Notes: generated by a model not told the origin, from the sequence alone. A stretch of 28,241 bases of DNA from Lachnospiraceae bacterium UBA7109 (GCA_002492335.1 DKYD01000024.1:31161-59401); one strand, 5' to 3'. Shown: positions 1-8,726, counted from the first letter of the stretch. A program made the numbers and translations.

Positions 1-80
1 TTGCGTATCAAGCAGGCTGAGAGTAGGCTGAACTGCCTAGACCCGTCACCTGATTTGGATAATGCCAACGTAGGGATATA
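1..80 (+). promoter_or_regulatory. TPP (thi-box) riboswitch, 5' end cut off by the window
   Basis: Conserved thi-box elements are visible: CTGAGA at 17-22, and the 3' half ACCTGATTTGGATAATGCC (48-66) followed by AACGTAGGGA. These are the pyrimidine- and pyrophosphate-sensing arms of the TPP aptamer. The 5' strand of P1 and part of P3 lie upstream of base 1. It precedes thiM by about 60 bases and an intrinsic terminator sits between them, so control is probably transcriptional attenuation of the thi operon by TPP. Confidence 0.95.
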
Positions 81-96
81 ACGTGTGTAATTTCAG

Positions 97-129
97 CGGA
101 TATGCCAGGATTTGGTATATCCGTTTTTT
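97..129 (+). terminator. Riboswitch expression-platform terminator
   Basis: An 11-bp stem with one G-T wobble pairs 97-107 (CGGATATGCCA) with 113-123 (TGGTATATCCG) around a 5-base loop, and is followed by six T (124-129). It lies between the TPP aptamer and the thiM ribosome binding site (GGAGG, 130-134). Bases 116-122 (TATATCC) can instead pair perfectly with 74-80 (GGATATA) at the 3' end of the aptamer, giving a mutually exclusive antiterminator. Confidence 0.88.
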
Positions 130-139
130 GGAGGTTTTT

Positions 140-961
140 ATGTTAGGAAATTGTATGGATAATGTGAGAAATACCGTGCCTCTTGTGCACAACATCACTA
201 ATTATGTGACAGTGAATGATGTGGCAAACATACTGCTTGCCTGTGGAGGAAGCCCGATCATGTCGGATGAGCCGGAGGATGTGGCAGATATCACATCCAT
301 CTGCGGAGGGCTGAATATTAATATCGGAACCCTGAATAAGAGAACGATTGAAGGAATGTTTGCGGCAGGGAGAAAGACAAATGAATTAGGGCATGTGCTG
401 CTTCTCGACCCGGTAGGGGTAGGAGCGGGCGCGCTTCGCACCGGGACAGCGATGAAACTGATGGAGGAACTGAAATTTGACGCGATTAAGGGAAATATTT
501 CTGAGATTAAGACGCTCGCAATCGGAAGTGGAACGACAAAGGGAGTGGATGCTGATGTGGCAGATGCGGTGACGGAAGAAAACCTTGATGAGGCTGTAGC
601 ATTTGTGAAAAATTTTGCTGTTAAGTCTGGATGTATCATAGCGGTCACGGGGGCAATTGACCTGGTCAGCGACGGAAAAAAATGTTATGTCATTCGAAAT
701 GGCCGCCCGGAGATGGAAAAAATTACGGGGGCAGGCTGCCAGCTTGCCGGTATGATGACAGCGTTTCTTATTGCAAATCCGGATGCAAAGCCTGAGGCCG
801 CTGCGGCAGCGGTATGCGCTATGGGGCTTGCCGGAGAGATCGGATGGAGCAGAATGCAGGACGGCGACGGCAACTCTACCTATCGTAATCGGATCATTGA
901 TGCAATTTATCATATGAATGGTGAAATATTAGATAAAGGAGCAAAGTATGAAGTGCGGTAA
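140..961 (+). CDS. thiM: Hydroxyethylthiazole kinase ThiM
   Basis: Phosphorylates 4-methyl-5-(2-hydroxyethyl)thiazole to THZ-P for thiamine salvage, in the cytosol. The 273-aa product has the usual length. The N-terminal block NTVPLVHNITNYVTVNDVAN (11-30), GGSPIMSDEP, the DPVGVGAGALR loop (about 90-100) and the anion-hole motif ITGAGC with Cys200 are typical of the ribokinase-like ThiM family. I chose ATG 140 because GGAGG at 130-134 is well spaced from it; an in-frame GTG at 83 would put the riboswitch terminator inside the coding region. The 3' end overlaps thiE by 14 bases. Expression is probably controlled by the upstream TPP riboswitch. Family identity is secure. Confidence 0.96.
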   Translation: MLGNCMDNVRNTVPLVHNITNYVTVNDVANILLACGGSPIMSDEPEDVADITSICGGLNINIGTLNKRTIEGMFAAGRKTNELGHVLLLDPVGVGAGALRTGTAMKLMEELKFDAIKGNISEIKTLAIGSGTTKGVDADVADAVTEENLDEAVAFVKNFAVKSGCIIAVTGAIDLVSDGKKCYVIRNGRPEMEKITGAGCQLAGMMTAFLIANPDAKPEAAAAAVCAMGLAGEIGWSRMQDGDGNSTYRNRIIDAIYHMNGEILDKGAKYEVR

Positions 962-1610
962 AAAAGATTTCTTATTGTATGCAGTGACAGACAGAAGCTG
1001 GCTTGGCGGGGATACGCTCTGTCATCAGGTGGAGGACGCGATTAAGGGCGGTGTGACATTTGTACAGCTTCGTGAAAAGAAGCTGGATCAGGAGCATTTT
1101 CTGGAGGAAGCAAAGGAAATTAAGGAGTTGTGCAGAAAATATAAGATTCCGTTCGTGATTAATGATAATGTAGAGATTGCCCTTGCCATGGATGCAGATG
1201 GCGTTCATGTGGGGCAGAATGATATGGAAGCCGGGGATGTGCGTGCGAAGCTGGGACCGGACAAGATTATCGGAGTATCCGCCCAGACGGTAGAGCAGGC
1301 GCTTCTTGCAGAGACAAGGGGAGCAGATTACCTGGGAGTCGGCGCCGTATTTCATACGGGCTCAAAGGCGGATGCAGCTGAAGTAAGCCATGAAACATTA
1401 AAGGAAATCTGCAGGGCAGTTAAAATTCCGGTCATTGCAATCGGCGGGATTAACAGGGAAAATGTGTCAGAGCTTGCAGGGAGCGGGATTTGCGGTATTG
1501 CTGTCATTAGCGCTATTTTTGCTGCTTCGGATATTGAAGAGGCGGCAAAGGAGCTAAAGGAAGCCACAGAAAAGGCGGTAATGACGGCAGAAGCGACTGC
1601 AGAAGAGTAA
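948..1610 (+). CDS. thiE: Thiamine-phosphate synthase ThiE
   Basis: Joins HMP-PP and THZ-P to thiamine monophosphate. It is a 220-aa TIM-barrel protein. Visible family signatures are YAVTD (11-15), the pyrophosphate-binding QLREK (40-44), INDN (71-74), HVGQND (87-92), the GAVFHTGSK loop (132-140), which matches the usual F-P-T-x-T-K loop, and the C-terminal phosphate-binding AIGGIN (164-169). AAAGGAG at 935-941 precedes ATG 948, and the gene overlaps the end of thiM, which suggests translational coupling. No thiL is seen in the window, so conversion of TMP to TPP must be encoded elsewhere or replaced by dephosphorylation and pyrophosphokinase. Confidence 0.96.
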   Translation: MKCGKKDFLLYAVTDRSWLGGDTLCHQVEDAIKGGVTFVQLREKKLDQEHFLEEAKEIKELCRKYKIPFVINDNVEIALAMDADGVHVGQNDMEAGDVRAKLGPDKIIGVSAQTVEQALLAETRGADYLGVGAVFHTGSKADAAEVSHETLKEICRAVKIPVIAIGGINRENVSELAGSGICGIAVISAIFAASDIEEAAKELKEATEKAVMTAEATAEE

Positions 1611-1627
1611 GCCGGAAGGGATAAGAG

Positions 1628-2272
1628 ATGATAAAAGGCGCTATTTTTGATGTGGACGGGACACTTCTGGATTCCATGGGGATCTGGGAAGATGCAGGGA
1701 CACGATATTTGCAAGGTATTCACGTCGAACCGGAGGAAAACTTAAGTGCCGTTCTTTTTTCTATGACGATTCAGGAAGGAGCCATATATGTGAGGGAGCG
1801 ATACTCTCTTTCCCTGACAGTGGAGGAAATTGTACAGGGAGTTCTGGACGTGGTCCGTGACTTTTATTATGAGGAAGCACCTCTCAAAGAGGGGGCAAGA
1901 GAGCTTTTGCAGCTTCTGGCGGAAAGAAAAATTCCGATGGCCGTGGCAACTTCCAGTGAGAGGGAGCATATAGAAGCAGCATTTCAAAGACTTCACATCC
2001 GGCAGTATTTCGAAAAAATATTTACCTGCCCGGAAGTGGGGGCAGGGAAGAAGCAGCCGTTGATTTATGAGATGGCGGCAGGATATCTTGGAACAAAGCC
2101 GGAGGAGACATATGTGTTTGAGGACGTACTTCATGCAATTCGCACAGCAAATGACGCAGGCTTCCAAACGGTCGGGGTATATGATCAATATAGTGACAAG
2201 GATCAGGAGGAAATTAAGAAGCAGGCAGCTTTTTATTTACCGGATTTTAAGAATATAGAGATGATTCTGTAA
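1628..2272 (+). CDS. HAD-superfamily phosphatase (beta-phosphoglucomutase-like) in the thi operon
   Basis: A 214-aa HAD subfamily IA hydrolase. Motif I is DVDGTLLDS with nucleophile Asp8 and acid/base Asp10; motif II is VATSS (Thr108/Ser109); motif III is the Lys at 141-142 (GKKQP); motif IV is FEDVLHAI (Glu165-Asp166). A helical cap lies at about 15-85. It starts 17 bases after thiE with GGAAGGG upstream, so it sits inside the TPP-riboswitch operon. By position it may dephosphorylate a thiamine intermediate such as thiamine monophosphate or a pyrimidine phosphate. That is inference: related proteins act on sugar phosphates, and substrate cannot be read from the sequence. Confidence 0.85.
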   Translation: MIKGAIFDVDGTLLDSMGIWEDAGTRYLQGIHVEPEENLSAVLFSMTIQEGAIYVRERYSLSLTVEEIVQGVLDVVRDFYYEEAPLKEGARELLQLLAERKIPMAVATSSEREHIEAAFQRLHIRQYFEKIFTCPEVGAGKKQPLIYEMAAGYLGTKPEETYVFEDVLHAIRTANDAGFQTVGVYDQYSDKDQEEIKKQAAFYLPDFKNIEMIL

Positions 2273-2305
2273 ATAAATGAGAAAGCTTTTTGTTTCTTAA
2301 AATAT

Positions 2306-2338
2306 AGCGGCAGACTGGGGGCACCACTTTTTGCCGCT
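2306..2338 (+). other. Weak hairpin between the HAD gene and thiD
   Basis: A 7-bp perfect stem pairs 2306-2312 (AGCGGCA) with 2332-2338 (TGCCGCT) around a 19-base loop, followed by TTATAAAA rather than a clean T-run. It could be a leaky terminator or an mRNA-stability structure. It is too weak to claim a transcription unit boundary. Confidence 0.3.
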
Positions 2339-2371
2339 TTATAAAATTAATGCAGAAAAGGAGAATGAAAG

Positions 2372-3190
2372 ATGAGAACAGCATTAACAATCGCTGGAAG
2401 TGATTCCAGCGGAGGCGCCGGTATTCAGGCAGACATCAAGACGATGACCTGTAATGGAGTGTATGCCATGAGTGCAATTACAGCACTGACAGCACAGAAT
2501 ACGACCGGCGTAACAGGAATTATGGAAGTAACCGCAGATTTTTTAGGAGAACAGCTGGATAATATTTTTAATGATATCCGTCCGGATGCAGTAAAGATCG
2601 GGATGGTATCAGGAAGCCTGCTGATCCAGAAGATTGCGGAGAAGTTGAAGGAATATCAGGCGGAAAAGATCGTCGTAGACCCGGTAATGGTGGCAACCAG
2701 CGGTTCGAAATTAATCAGCGACGATGCGATTTCCACATTGAAGGAGTACCTGCTTCCAATGGCGTCTGTGCTGACGCCGAATATTCCTGAGACGGAGGTA
2801 TTATCGGGGATGGAAGTGAAGACAGAGGAAGACATGATTACGGCTGCAAAAGCAATCAGCGAGACATATCATTGCGCCGTATTGTGTAAGGGCGGACACC
2901 AGTTAAATGATGCCAATGATCTGCTGTATCGTGATGGTGCTTACAAATGGTTCCGCGGGAAACGGATTGACAATCCGAATACTCATGGAACAGGCTGTAC
3001 GCTTTCCAGTGCAATCGCTTCGAATCTGGCAAAGGGATTCGATCTGGACACTTCGGTAGAACGGGCGAAGGCATATATATCAGGCGCATTGTCTGCGATG
3101 CTTGATCTTGGAAAGGGAAGCGGACCGATGAATCACTGCTTTGGGCTGACAGGCGAATTTATGGAAGGGGAGGTGCAGGATCATGAGTGA
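2372..3190 (+). CDS. thiD: Hydroxymethylpyrimidine/phosphomethylpyrimidine kinase ThiD
   Basis: Phosphorylates HMP twice to HMP-PP, the second substrate of ThiE. The 272-aa ribokinase-fold protein shows the classic N-terminus LTIAGSDSSGGAGIQADIKT (about 5-24), the substrate-facing ALTAQNT block (37-43), VKIGM (74-78), VVDPVMVA (101-108) and the ATP/anion-hole motif HGTGCTLSSA (205-214). AAGGAG lies 6-10 bases before ATG 2372. The 3' end overlaps the next gene by 8 bases, so kinase and permease are probably translationally coupled. It could also serve vitamin B6 salvage, as some ThiD proteins do. Confidence 0.96.
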   Translation: MRTALTIAGSDSSGGAGIQADIKTMTCNGVYAMSAITALTAQNTTGVTGIMEVTADFLGEQLDNIFNDIRPDAVKIGMVSGSLLIQKIAEKLKEYQAEKIVVDPVMVATSGSKLISDDAISTLKEYLLPMASVLTPNIPETEVLSGMEVKTEEDMITAAKAISETYHCAVLCKGGHQLNDANDLLYRDGAYKWFRGKRIDNPNTHGTGCTLSSAIASNLAKGFDLDTSVERAKAYISGALSAMLDLGKGSGPMNHCFGLTGEFMEGEVQDHE

Positions 3191-4346
3191 AAAACGTACT
3201 TCTCTTTTTGAAAATGGATTGATCTGGTTTGGTGCGGGAGTATCGATCGCAGAGATTCTGACCGGTACATATCTTGCGCCGCTGGGATTCGGAAAAGGAC
3301 TGGCGGCAATTTTACTTGGTCATCTGATTGGATGTCTGATGCTTTTCCTTGCAGGAGTGATCGGAGGAAAAGTAAGAAAAAGTGCAATGGAAACCGTAAA
3401 AATGAGCTTTGGAGAAAAGGGCAGCCTTCTTTTTGCCGTACTCAATGTATTGCAGCTTGTAGGCTGGACAGCGATTATGATTTATGACGGCGCACTGGCG
3501 GCAGATGGTGTGATGCATACCGGACGTTTCGTGTGGTGCCTTGTTATTGGAGTTCTGATTATTCTGTGGATTGCTATTGGAATTACAAATCTTGGAAAGG
3601 TCAATGTAGTTGCCATGACAGCGTTGTTTCTTCTTACGCTGGTGCTGTGCAAGGTCATTTTCTTTGATGGAAATGCAGCAGGAATGATAAACGGTGAAAG
3701 CATGAGCTTTGGCGCAGCAGTGGAGTTGTCCGTAGCAATGCCTTTGTCCTGGCTTCCGCTTATCAGCGATTATACAAGAGAGGCAAAAGAACCGATAAAA
3801 GCATCCGCGGTCAGCGCAGTTGTTTATGGAATCGTAAGCTGCTGGATGTATGTTATTGGTATGGGCGCGGCGATTTATACCGGTGAATCAGATATTGCAC
3901 AGATTATGGTAAAAGCAGGACTTGGAATCGCAGGACTTCTGATTATCGTATTTTCTACGGTGACGACGACATTTCTGGACGCATATTCCGCAGGGGTATC
4001 CGGGGAAACGATTATGCCGCGGTTAAATGGCAGATATGCGGCTGTTATTGTGACTGTCATTGGGACAATTGCGGCAGTGGTATATCCGATGGATAATATT
4101 ACAGATTTCCTGTATCTTATCGGTTCTGTATTTGCACCGATGATTGCAATTCAGATAGCGGATTTCTTTATTTTGAAAAAGAATCATAGCCAGAAGTCGG
4201 TGAATGTGCAGAATCTTTGCATATGGGCAGTTGGATTTGTTCTTTACCGGGTTCTGATGCAGATAGATATTCCGGTTGGAAATACACTGCCGGATATGGT
4301 GATCACGATTATCCTGTGCGTGCTGGCAGGGAAAATAATCCGGTAG
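3183..4346 (+). CDS. cytX: CytX-type permease, probable hydroxymethylpyrimidine transporter
   Basis: A 387-aa integral membrane protein with roughly ten to twelve hydrophobic segments and the N-terminal block FGAGVSIAEILTGTYLAPLG, typical of the CytX branch of the NCS1 cytosine/purine permease family. Other family-like stretches are LSWLPLISDYTR and the TTTFLDAYSAGVS segment. GGGGAGG at 3167-3173 precedes ATG 3183, inside the end of thiD. CytX proteins are known from riboswitch-linked thi operons as predicted HMP uptake systems, and the coupling with thiD (uptake then phosphorylation) fits. The transported substrate is inferred from context. Confidence 0.9.
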   Translation: MSEKRTSLFENGLIWFGAGVSIAEILTGTYLAPLGFGKGLAAILLGHLIGCLMLFLAGVIGGKVRKSAMETVKMSFGEKGSLLFAVLNVLQLVGWTAIMIYDGALAADGVMHTGRFVWCLVIGVLIILWIAIGITNLGKVNVVAMTALFLLTLVLCKVIFFDGNAAGMINGESMSFGAAVELSVAMPLSWLPLISDYTREAKEPIKASAVSAVVYGIVSCWMYVIGMGAAIYTGESDIAQIMVKAGLGIAGLLIIVFSTVTTTFLDAYSAGVSGETIMPRLNGRYAAVIVTVIGTIAAVVYPMDNITDFLYLIGSVFAPMIAIQIADFFILKKNHSQKSVNVQNLCIWAVGFVLYRVLMQIDIPVGNTLPDMVITIILCVLAGKIIR

Positions 4347-4522
4347 ATTTTACCACAAAAAATAAGCAGATTTTCCACAGGCGGGAAAAGTAAAAAATGT
4401 TTCCCTTTTCATGGGAAATAAGTTAAAATATAGACATGGGAAAACATGTTGGAAATTTTAACAGGAAAGGCAGGATATTTTAGTTCTGCTATATCCCAAA
4501 TCAAATTAAAGGAGGCAGTTTT
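4347..4522 (+). promoter_or_regulatory. Intergenic region with inverted repeats and a weak promoter candidate
   Basis: The 176 bases between the permease and the LamG/GH43 gene hold no ORF. TTTCCC (4400-4405) and GGGAAA (4413-4418) form an inverted repeat; GGGAAA recurs at 4438-4443 inside CATGGGAAAACATG (4435-4448). A weak promoter candidate is TTTTCA (4406-4411), 17 bases, TATAGA (4429-4434), which overlaps the repeat. A GGATAT/ATATCC hairpin (4473-4478 with 4491-4496) sits in the probable leader before AAAGGAGG at 4508-4515. No convincing terminator for the thi operon is seen here. Confidence 0.35.
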
Positions 4523-7500
4523 ATGATGAAAAAACGTCTGCTGTCAGCATTACTGACAGGCGCACTTATGGTCAGCACGCTCATGCCCGGCATGGCAGTG
4601 TCAGCGGCGGAGACGAAGAGTGCAGAGGATTCACTGGTCGCATCCTATGATTTCGATAATGAAACATTGGATAATTCCGTAAAGGAAAACGATGCGGCAA
4701 AAGCAATTGTTACCGGCCTGGGTGATTACAGCGGTACAGTGAGGTACGAAGAAGGCAGGGAAGGCGGAAAAGCAGTCCGTTTAGGTGATTATGGACTTCA
4801 GCTGAACCAGAAGAACCTGGGAGATAACTTCACCGTATCATTATGGCTGAAGCCGGAAGGTACGATCGCAAATAATCAGAGTGTTGTATTTCTGGGATAT
4901 CATAGTCCGGAATTATGGTATGCGGTTGCAGGACGTGATGCGAAAAATGTTGTAAAGATATGGGCAAAGGGAGGACAGTATTCCTGGACAGAAATGGGAA
5001 CGCTGGATCTTGCGAATGACTGGCATCAGGTTACCATTACCGGTGATGGCAAGGATCTTAAGACATATCTTGACGGAATTGTTATTTCCTCGACAGAAAC
5101 GAGTAATCCGCTGACCGGAAGCAATCAGGATATTTATCTTGGTGTTACAAACTGGGATACGGAGTTCACCGGACTGATGGATGAGGTAAAAATCTATAAT
5201 ACGGCTTTGACAGAGGCTGAGATACAGGCAGAGAATAAGGAATATTATGAGAGCCTGCTTCAGGCAAAGGCAGATACATTAACAGAAAAGGATCTGCTTG
5301 GAACGAATGAGAGTGCAGGTGCGGTAAGCTATAATCTGTCTCTTCCAAAGACGATCGCAGGAAGCACAGTTGAGTGGTCAAGCTCTGATGAAAAGATTAT
5401 TGGTGCTGATGGTACGGTTGTGAATCCGGCGAAGGATACGGAAGTAACCATGACGGCAAATGTAAAGGCAGGCACTCTTACCGCAAGTAAGACATTTACA
5501 TTTACTGTGAAGGCTGTTGACAGGACAGCTCTGGACGAACTGGTTGCAAAGGCTGAGAAGCTGGATACATCTCTCTGTACGAAAGAGTCTGCAGATGCGC
5601 TTGCATCCGCGATCGAAGCTGCGAAGGAAGCAGCAAGCCTTACAGATATTGATAAAGCGACAACAAATCTTCACCGGGCAATCGCAGCGCTTGCATATGT
5701 AGAAGAATATGCGGATCCGTTTACAGCAATTGATGCGCTGGCTCCGGCAGAGACAAAGAAAATGATTGTCGGAGAGAATGAGCAGCTTTTTACAATTCCG
5801 GACAGTGTAAAGGATAACGTTACAGTAGAGTATTATTCCAGCGACGACAGCAGCGCTACATACAAAGATGGCAAAGTGACCGCTCTGAAGGAAGGACGGG
5901 TTACTGTAACAGCGATTGTAAAAGCTGCATATAACGGATATATGGAAGAATATTCTACTGCACTGAACATTTTCGGAGTAAAGGCAGATGAAGTTGTTGG
6001 ACTTGCAGCAGATGAAGAGAAGCTCCTTACAATTAAAGAATCTGAGATCAACCAGCTGCTTACAGAGGATCTGAAGCTCCCGTCAGAAATAGAAGGAATG
6101 GATGCAGAGATTACTTACAGTGTGGATGGTGCAGATTCCAGATATGTTTCTGTAGAGGGTAATACATTGAAAGTAACCCGCCCGTACGCAGGGGAAGGCA
6201 ATTATTCCTTCACATTAAAGGCGGACATAAAAACAGCAGACAAAACGGTTACACAGGAATTTCCGCTTACAATCGCAGAAGGCGTTTCTGCGGATACCTA
6301 TGCCGGATATGTCTATGTATGTTTTGGTAATGTGGGCGGAGCAGATGTACAGCAGGTTCATTTATTCCTGAGTGAGGATGGACTGAACTGGACAGCTTTG
6401 AATGGATTTAATCCGATTTTTGAGACGGGAACGGATTATGCAGATTTGATTCAGGAAGCAGGAACACATAATTATACCGTAAAAGCGGGAACAGACGTAT
6501 CACAGACAGTTTCCGGAGATGCTTCTGTATTGTTCCCGTTTGAAGGAAATGACCAGGGTATCCGTGATCCGTATATGCTCAGAGGATGCAGAGAAGAGGA
6601 TTCAAATAAAGTATGGATTCTTGCAACAGACTTAAATACGATGGCATCCCAGTATGGCGGAAATATCAATACAAATGTAGTTGGTAACTGGGGGACGATG
6701 TCTCATGACGGAAGCACGAAGATTTTTGTCTATGAGACAGAAGACTGGGTGCACTGGGAGAGACGTTATATTGATGTTGGAGCTGAGGTAGCGGCAGGTG
6801 CAGCATGGGCGCCGGAGGCAGTTTATAACCCGGAGAAAGATAATTATCTTGTATACTGGTCCTGCCGTGTAGGTACGGATGGATATGCAAGAAACCGTCT
6901 GTATTGTAATGAGACGAAAGATTTTAAGACCTTTGGACCGACAAAAATGTATGAGCAGGAAGCTTTCTACAAGAATTGGGGACAGCTTGTAAATGCGAAT
7001 GATGGATATGGAAATATCGATACATCCCAGCTCTGGGTGGCAGATGAAGATGGCAATCCATATGGAAAGCTGTATAGATTAGTAAAGGATGAGACAAATA
7101 ATCATATCGAGCTTATGAGTGCGGATACGGTTCTTGATCCGGATGTGGATTATGACGATGCAGATGCAAACCGTATTACTCCATATACTTTTAATGGAAA
7201 AGAATATACGAATGCAGCATCTCTGTCAGGATTAAATGATTATCAGAAGGCAGAGGTTGTATGGAACTGGTTCTCTTCAGAAAGCACAGGAAATCATTTC
7301 CAGTATATTTCTCAGAAAAATATGGAGAGGATGAGCGGCGCTTATGAAGGCGCAACGATGTTTAAGTTCAATGACAGAGATGAATGGTGTGTCATGATTG
7401 ATTTCTATGGAAATAACAGCGTACGTTATGAACCATATGTGACGACAGACCTTTCCGTGGCTGACAGCATCCAGAAGGTAAGCAGCGGTTACGGAAGAAC

Positions 7501-8623
7501 CGGCGGCGATGTGGGATGCCACGGTGGTATGATCCCGGTTACAGCGGCAGAATATAATACATTGATTGACACATATAACGCAGATACGACAGTTGATAAT
7601 TATCATCCGATCGAGTATATTGACTGTGATAAGAGAGAACTTCAGGATCTGAAAGAGACGATCGATGGGGCGATGGCAGATGAGAAGGTTTCTGATGAAG
7701 TGAAGGAGCAGCTTGCAGACAGCCTGACAAAGGCAGAAAGTATGCTGTCAGTTCCTACCGTAGATGCAGAGACAAGCAAGAATCTTGCGGCCCAGGTAGG
7801 TTCGTATCTGCAGGCAGGAGAAATTAAGCTGTCTGATGATACAGTAGCTCTGGAGAAGAATGGTTCAAAAGAGGTAACCGCGGAGGTTTCACCTTCTGAT
7901 CTGAAACTGACCTGGAACAGTGCAGACGAAAAGGTTGCAACAGTTACAGATGGTAAGATCCAGGCAACAGGCGCAGGTTCTACCTTTGTATTTGCAAGAT
8001 GCGGAAGACAGGTTCTTGTGAAAGTTAAAGTCCAGGTAGACAGGACAGCTTCCGGGCTTCCATATCTGGATGTTGCGGGGAATGACTGGTTCTATGATGC
8101 AGTTGCATATAATTATTATGCAAAGACAATGACTGGTCTGGATGGTACACACTTTGGACCGGCTGATACACTTGTAAGAGCGCAGTTTGCAGCTGTACTG
8201 CATAAGATGAATGGCCAGCCGCAGACAGCCTACAATGCACTTTTCTCAGATGTAACAGCAGGACAGTGGTTCACGGAATGTGTTCTCTGGGCGGCGGACA
8301 AGAAGATTGTAACAGGATATACCGGAACGCAGATGTTTGGCCCGAATGACAATGTTACCCGTGAGCAGATGGCGACGATGATGTATCGTTATGCAAAGGA
8401 TTATAAAAAGTATAATGTGACTGCAAACGGAGATTATAATTCATTCCCGGATGCGGCAGGCGTACAGCCATTTGCAAAAGAAGCAATGCAGTGGGCAGTA
8501 AGCAACGGAATTATTACCGGTAAGACAATTGACGGAAAACTGATGCTTGACCCGCAGGGAAGCGCGAACCGTGCAGAATGTGCAACGATCATCCAGAGGT
8601 TTATAGAAAAATATGGAAAGTAA
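4523..8623 (+). CDS. Secreted SLH-anchored LamG/Ig-like/GH43 glycoside hydrolase
   Basis: A 1366-aa surface protein. A signal peptide at 1-29 ends near VSA-AE. Domains in order: a LamG/concanavalin-like domain (about 38-235), an atrophied bacterial Ig-like domain (about 250-333), a FIVAR-type helical segment (about 333-395), Ig-like segments (about 405-590), a GH43-like beta-propeller (about 590-1030), a helical linker, a Big_2-like domain (about 1100-1170) and three SLH repeats (about 1178-1230, 1239-1290, 1305-1366) for cell-wall attachment. In the propeller, RDPYM carries candidate catalytic base Asp682, WAPE lies at 762-765, and YEGATMFKF carries candidate general acid Glu942. GH43 enzymes cut arabinose- or xylose-containing polysaccharides. 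The substrate here is unknown. AAAGGAGG supports ATG 4523. Confidence 0.9.
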   Translation: MMKKRLLSALLTGALMVSTLMPGMAVSAAETKSAEDSLVASYDFDNETLDNSVKENDAAKAIVTGLGDYSGTVRYEEGREGGKAVRLGDYGLQLNQKNLGDNFTVSLWLKPEGTIANNQSVVFLGYHSPELWYAVAGRDAKNVVKIWAKGGQYSWTEMGTLDLANDWHQVTITGDGKDLKTYLDGIVISSTETSNPLTGSNQDIYLGVTNWDTEFTGLMDEVKIYNTALTEAEIQAENKEYYESLLQAKADTLTEKDLLGTNESAGAVSYNLSLPKTIAGSTVEWSSSDEKIIGADGTVVNPAKDTEVTMTANVKAGTLTASKTFTFTVKAVDRTALDELVAKAEKLDTSLCTKESADALASAIEAAKEAASLTDIDKATTNLHRAIAALAYVEEYADPFTAIDALAPAETKKMIVGENEQLFTIPDSVKDNVTVEYYSSDDSSATYKDGKVTALKEGRVTVTAIVKAAYNGYMEEYSTALNIFGVKADEVVGLAADEEKLLTIKESEINQLLTEDLKLPSEIEGMDAEITYSVDGADSRYVSVEGNTLKVTRPYAGEGNYSFTLKADIKTADKTVTQEFPLTIAEGVSADTYAGYVYVCFGNVGGADVQQVHLFLSEDGLNWTALNGFNPIFETGTDYADLIQEAGTHNYTVKAGTDVSQTVSGDASVLFPFEGNDQGIRDPYMLRGCREEDSNKVWILATDLNTMASQYGGNINTNVVGNWGTMSHDGSTKIFVYETEDWVHWERRYIDVGAEVAAGAAWAPEAVYNPEKDNYLVYWSCRVGTDGYARNRLYCNETKDFKTFGPTKMYEQEAFYKNWGQLVNANDGYGNIDTSQLWVADEDGNPYGKLYRLVKDETNNHIELMSADTVLDPDVDYDDADANRITPYTFNGKEYTNAASLSGLNDYQKAEVVWNWFSSESTGNHFQYISQKNMERMSGAYEGATMFKFNDRDEWCVMIDFYGNNSVRYEPYVTTDLSVADSIQKVSSGYGRTGGDVGCHGGMIPVTAAEYNTLIDTYNADTTVDNYHPIEYIDCDKRELQDLKETIDGAMADEKVSDEVKEQLADSLTKAESMLSVPTVDAETSKNLAAQVGSYLQAGEIKLSDDTVALEKNGSKEVTAEVSPSDLKLTWNSADEKVATVTDGKIQATGAGSTFVFARCGRQVLVKVKVQVDRTASGLPYLDVAGNDWFYDAVAYNYYAKTMTGLDGTHFGPADTLVRAQFAAVLHKMNGQPQTAYNALFSDVTAGQWFTECVLWAADKKIVTGYTGTQMFGPNDNVTREQMATMMYRYAKDYKKYNVTANGDYNSFPDAAGVQPFAKEAMQWAVSNGIITGKTIDGKLMLDPQGSANRAECATIIQRFIEKYGK

Positions 8624-8642
8624 ATAAGTGGTTTTGGAACCC

Positions 8643-8678
8643 TCCCGGCTTTTGGTAAGAAAGCCGGGATTTCTTTTT
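8643..8678 (+). terminator. Rho-independent terminator after the GH43 gene
   Basis: A perfect 10-bp stem pairs 8643-8652 (TCCCGGCTTT) with 8660-8669 (AAAGCCGGGA) around a 7-base loop, and is followed by TTTCTTTTT (8670-8678). It lies 20 bases past the stop codon and separates this gene from the next promoter. Confidence 0.95.
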
Positions 8679-8697
8679 GCGTCAGGGGAAAGTAATC

Positions 8698-8726
8698 TTG
8701 GATAAAACGGAGAAATGAGATATAAT
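8698..8726 (+). promoter_or_regulatory. Sigma-A-type promoter of the deoC operon
   Basis: TTGGAT (8698-8703) and a perfect TATAAT (8721-8726) are separated by 17 bases, immediately downstream of the terminator. The predicted start near 8733 leaves a leader of about 25 bases before the deoC ATG at 8759. It also argues against the in-frame ATG at 8738. Confidence 0.8.

Noticed and set aside
83..139. Upstream GTG start for thiM
   Set aside because: It would translate through the riboswitch terminator and adds residues not typical of ThiM; GGAGG at 130-134 points to ATG 140.
2306..2338. Hairpin before thiD as a full operon terminator
   Set aside because: The loop is long and the following sequence is not a T-run; thiD function also fits with the upstream thi genes.
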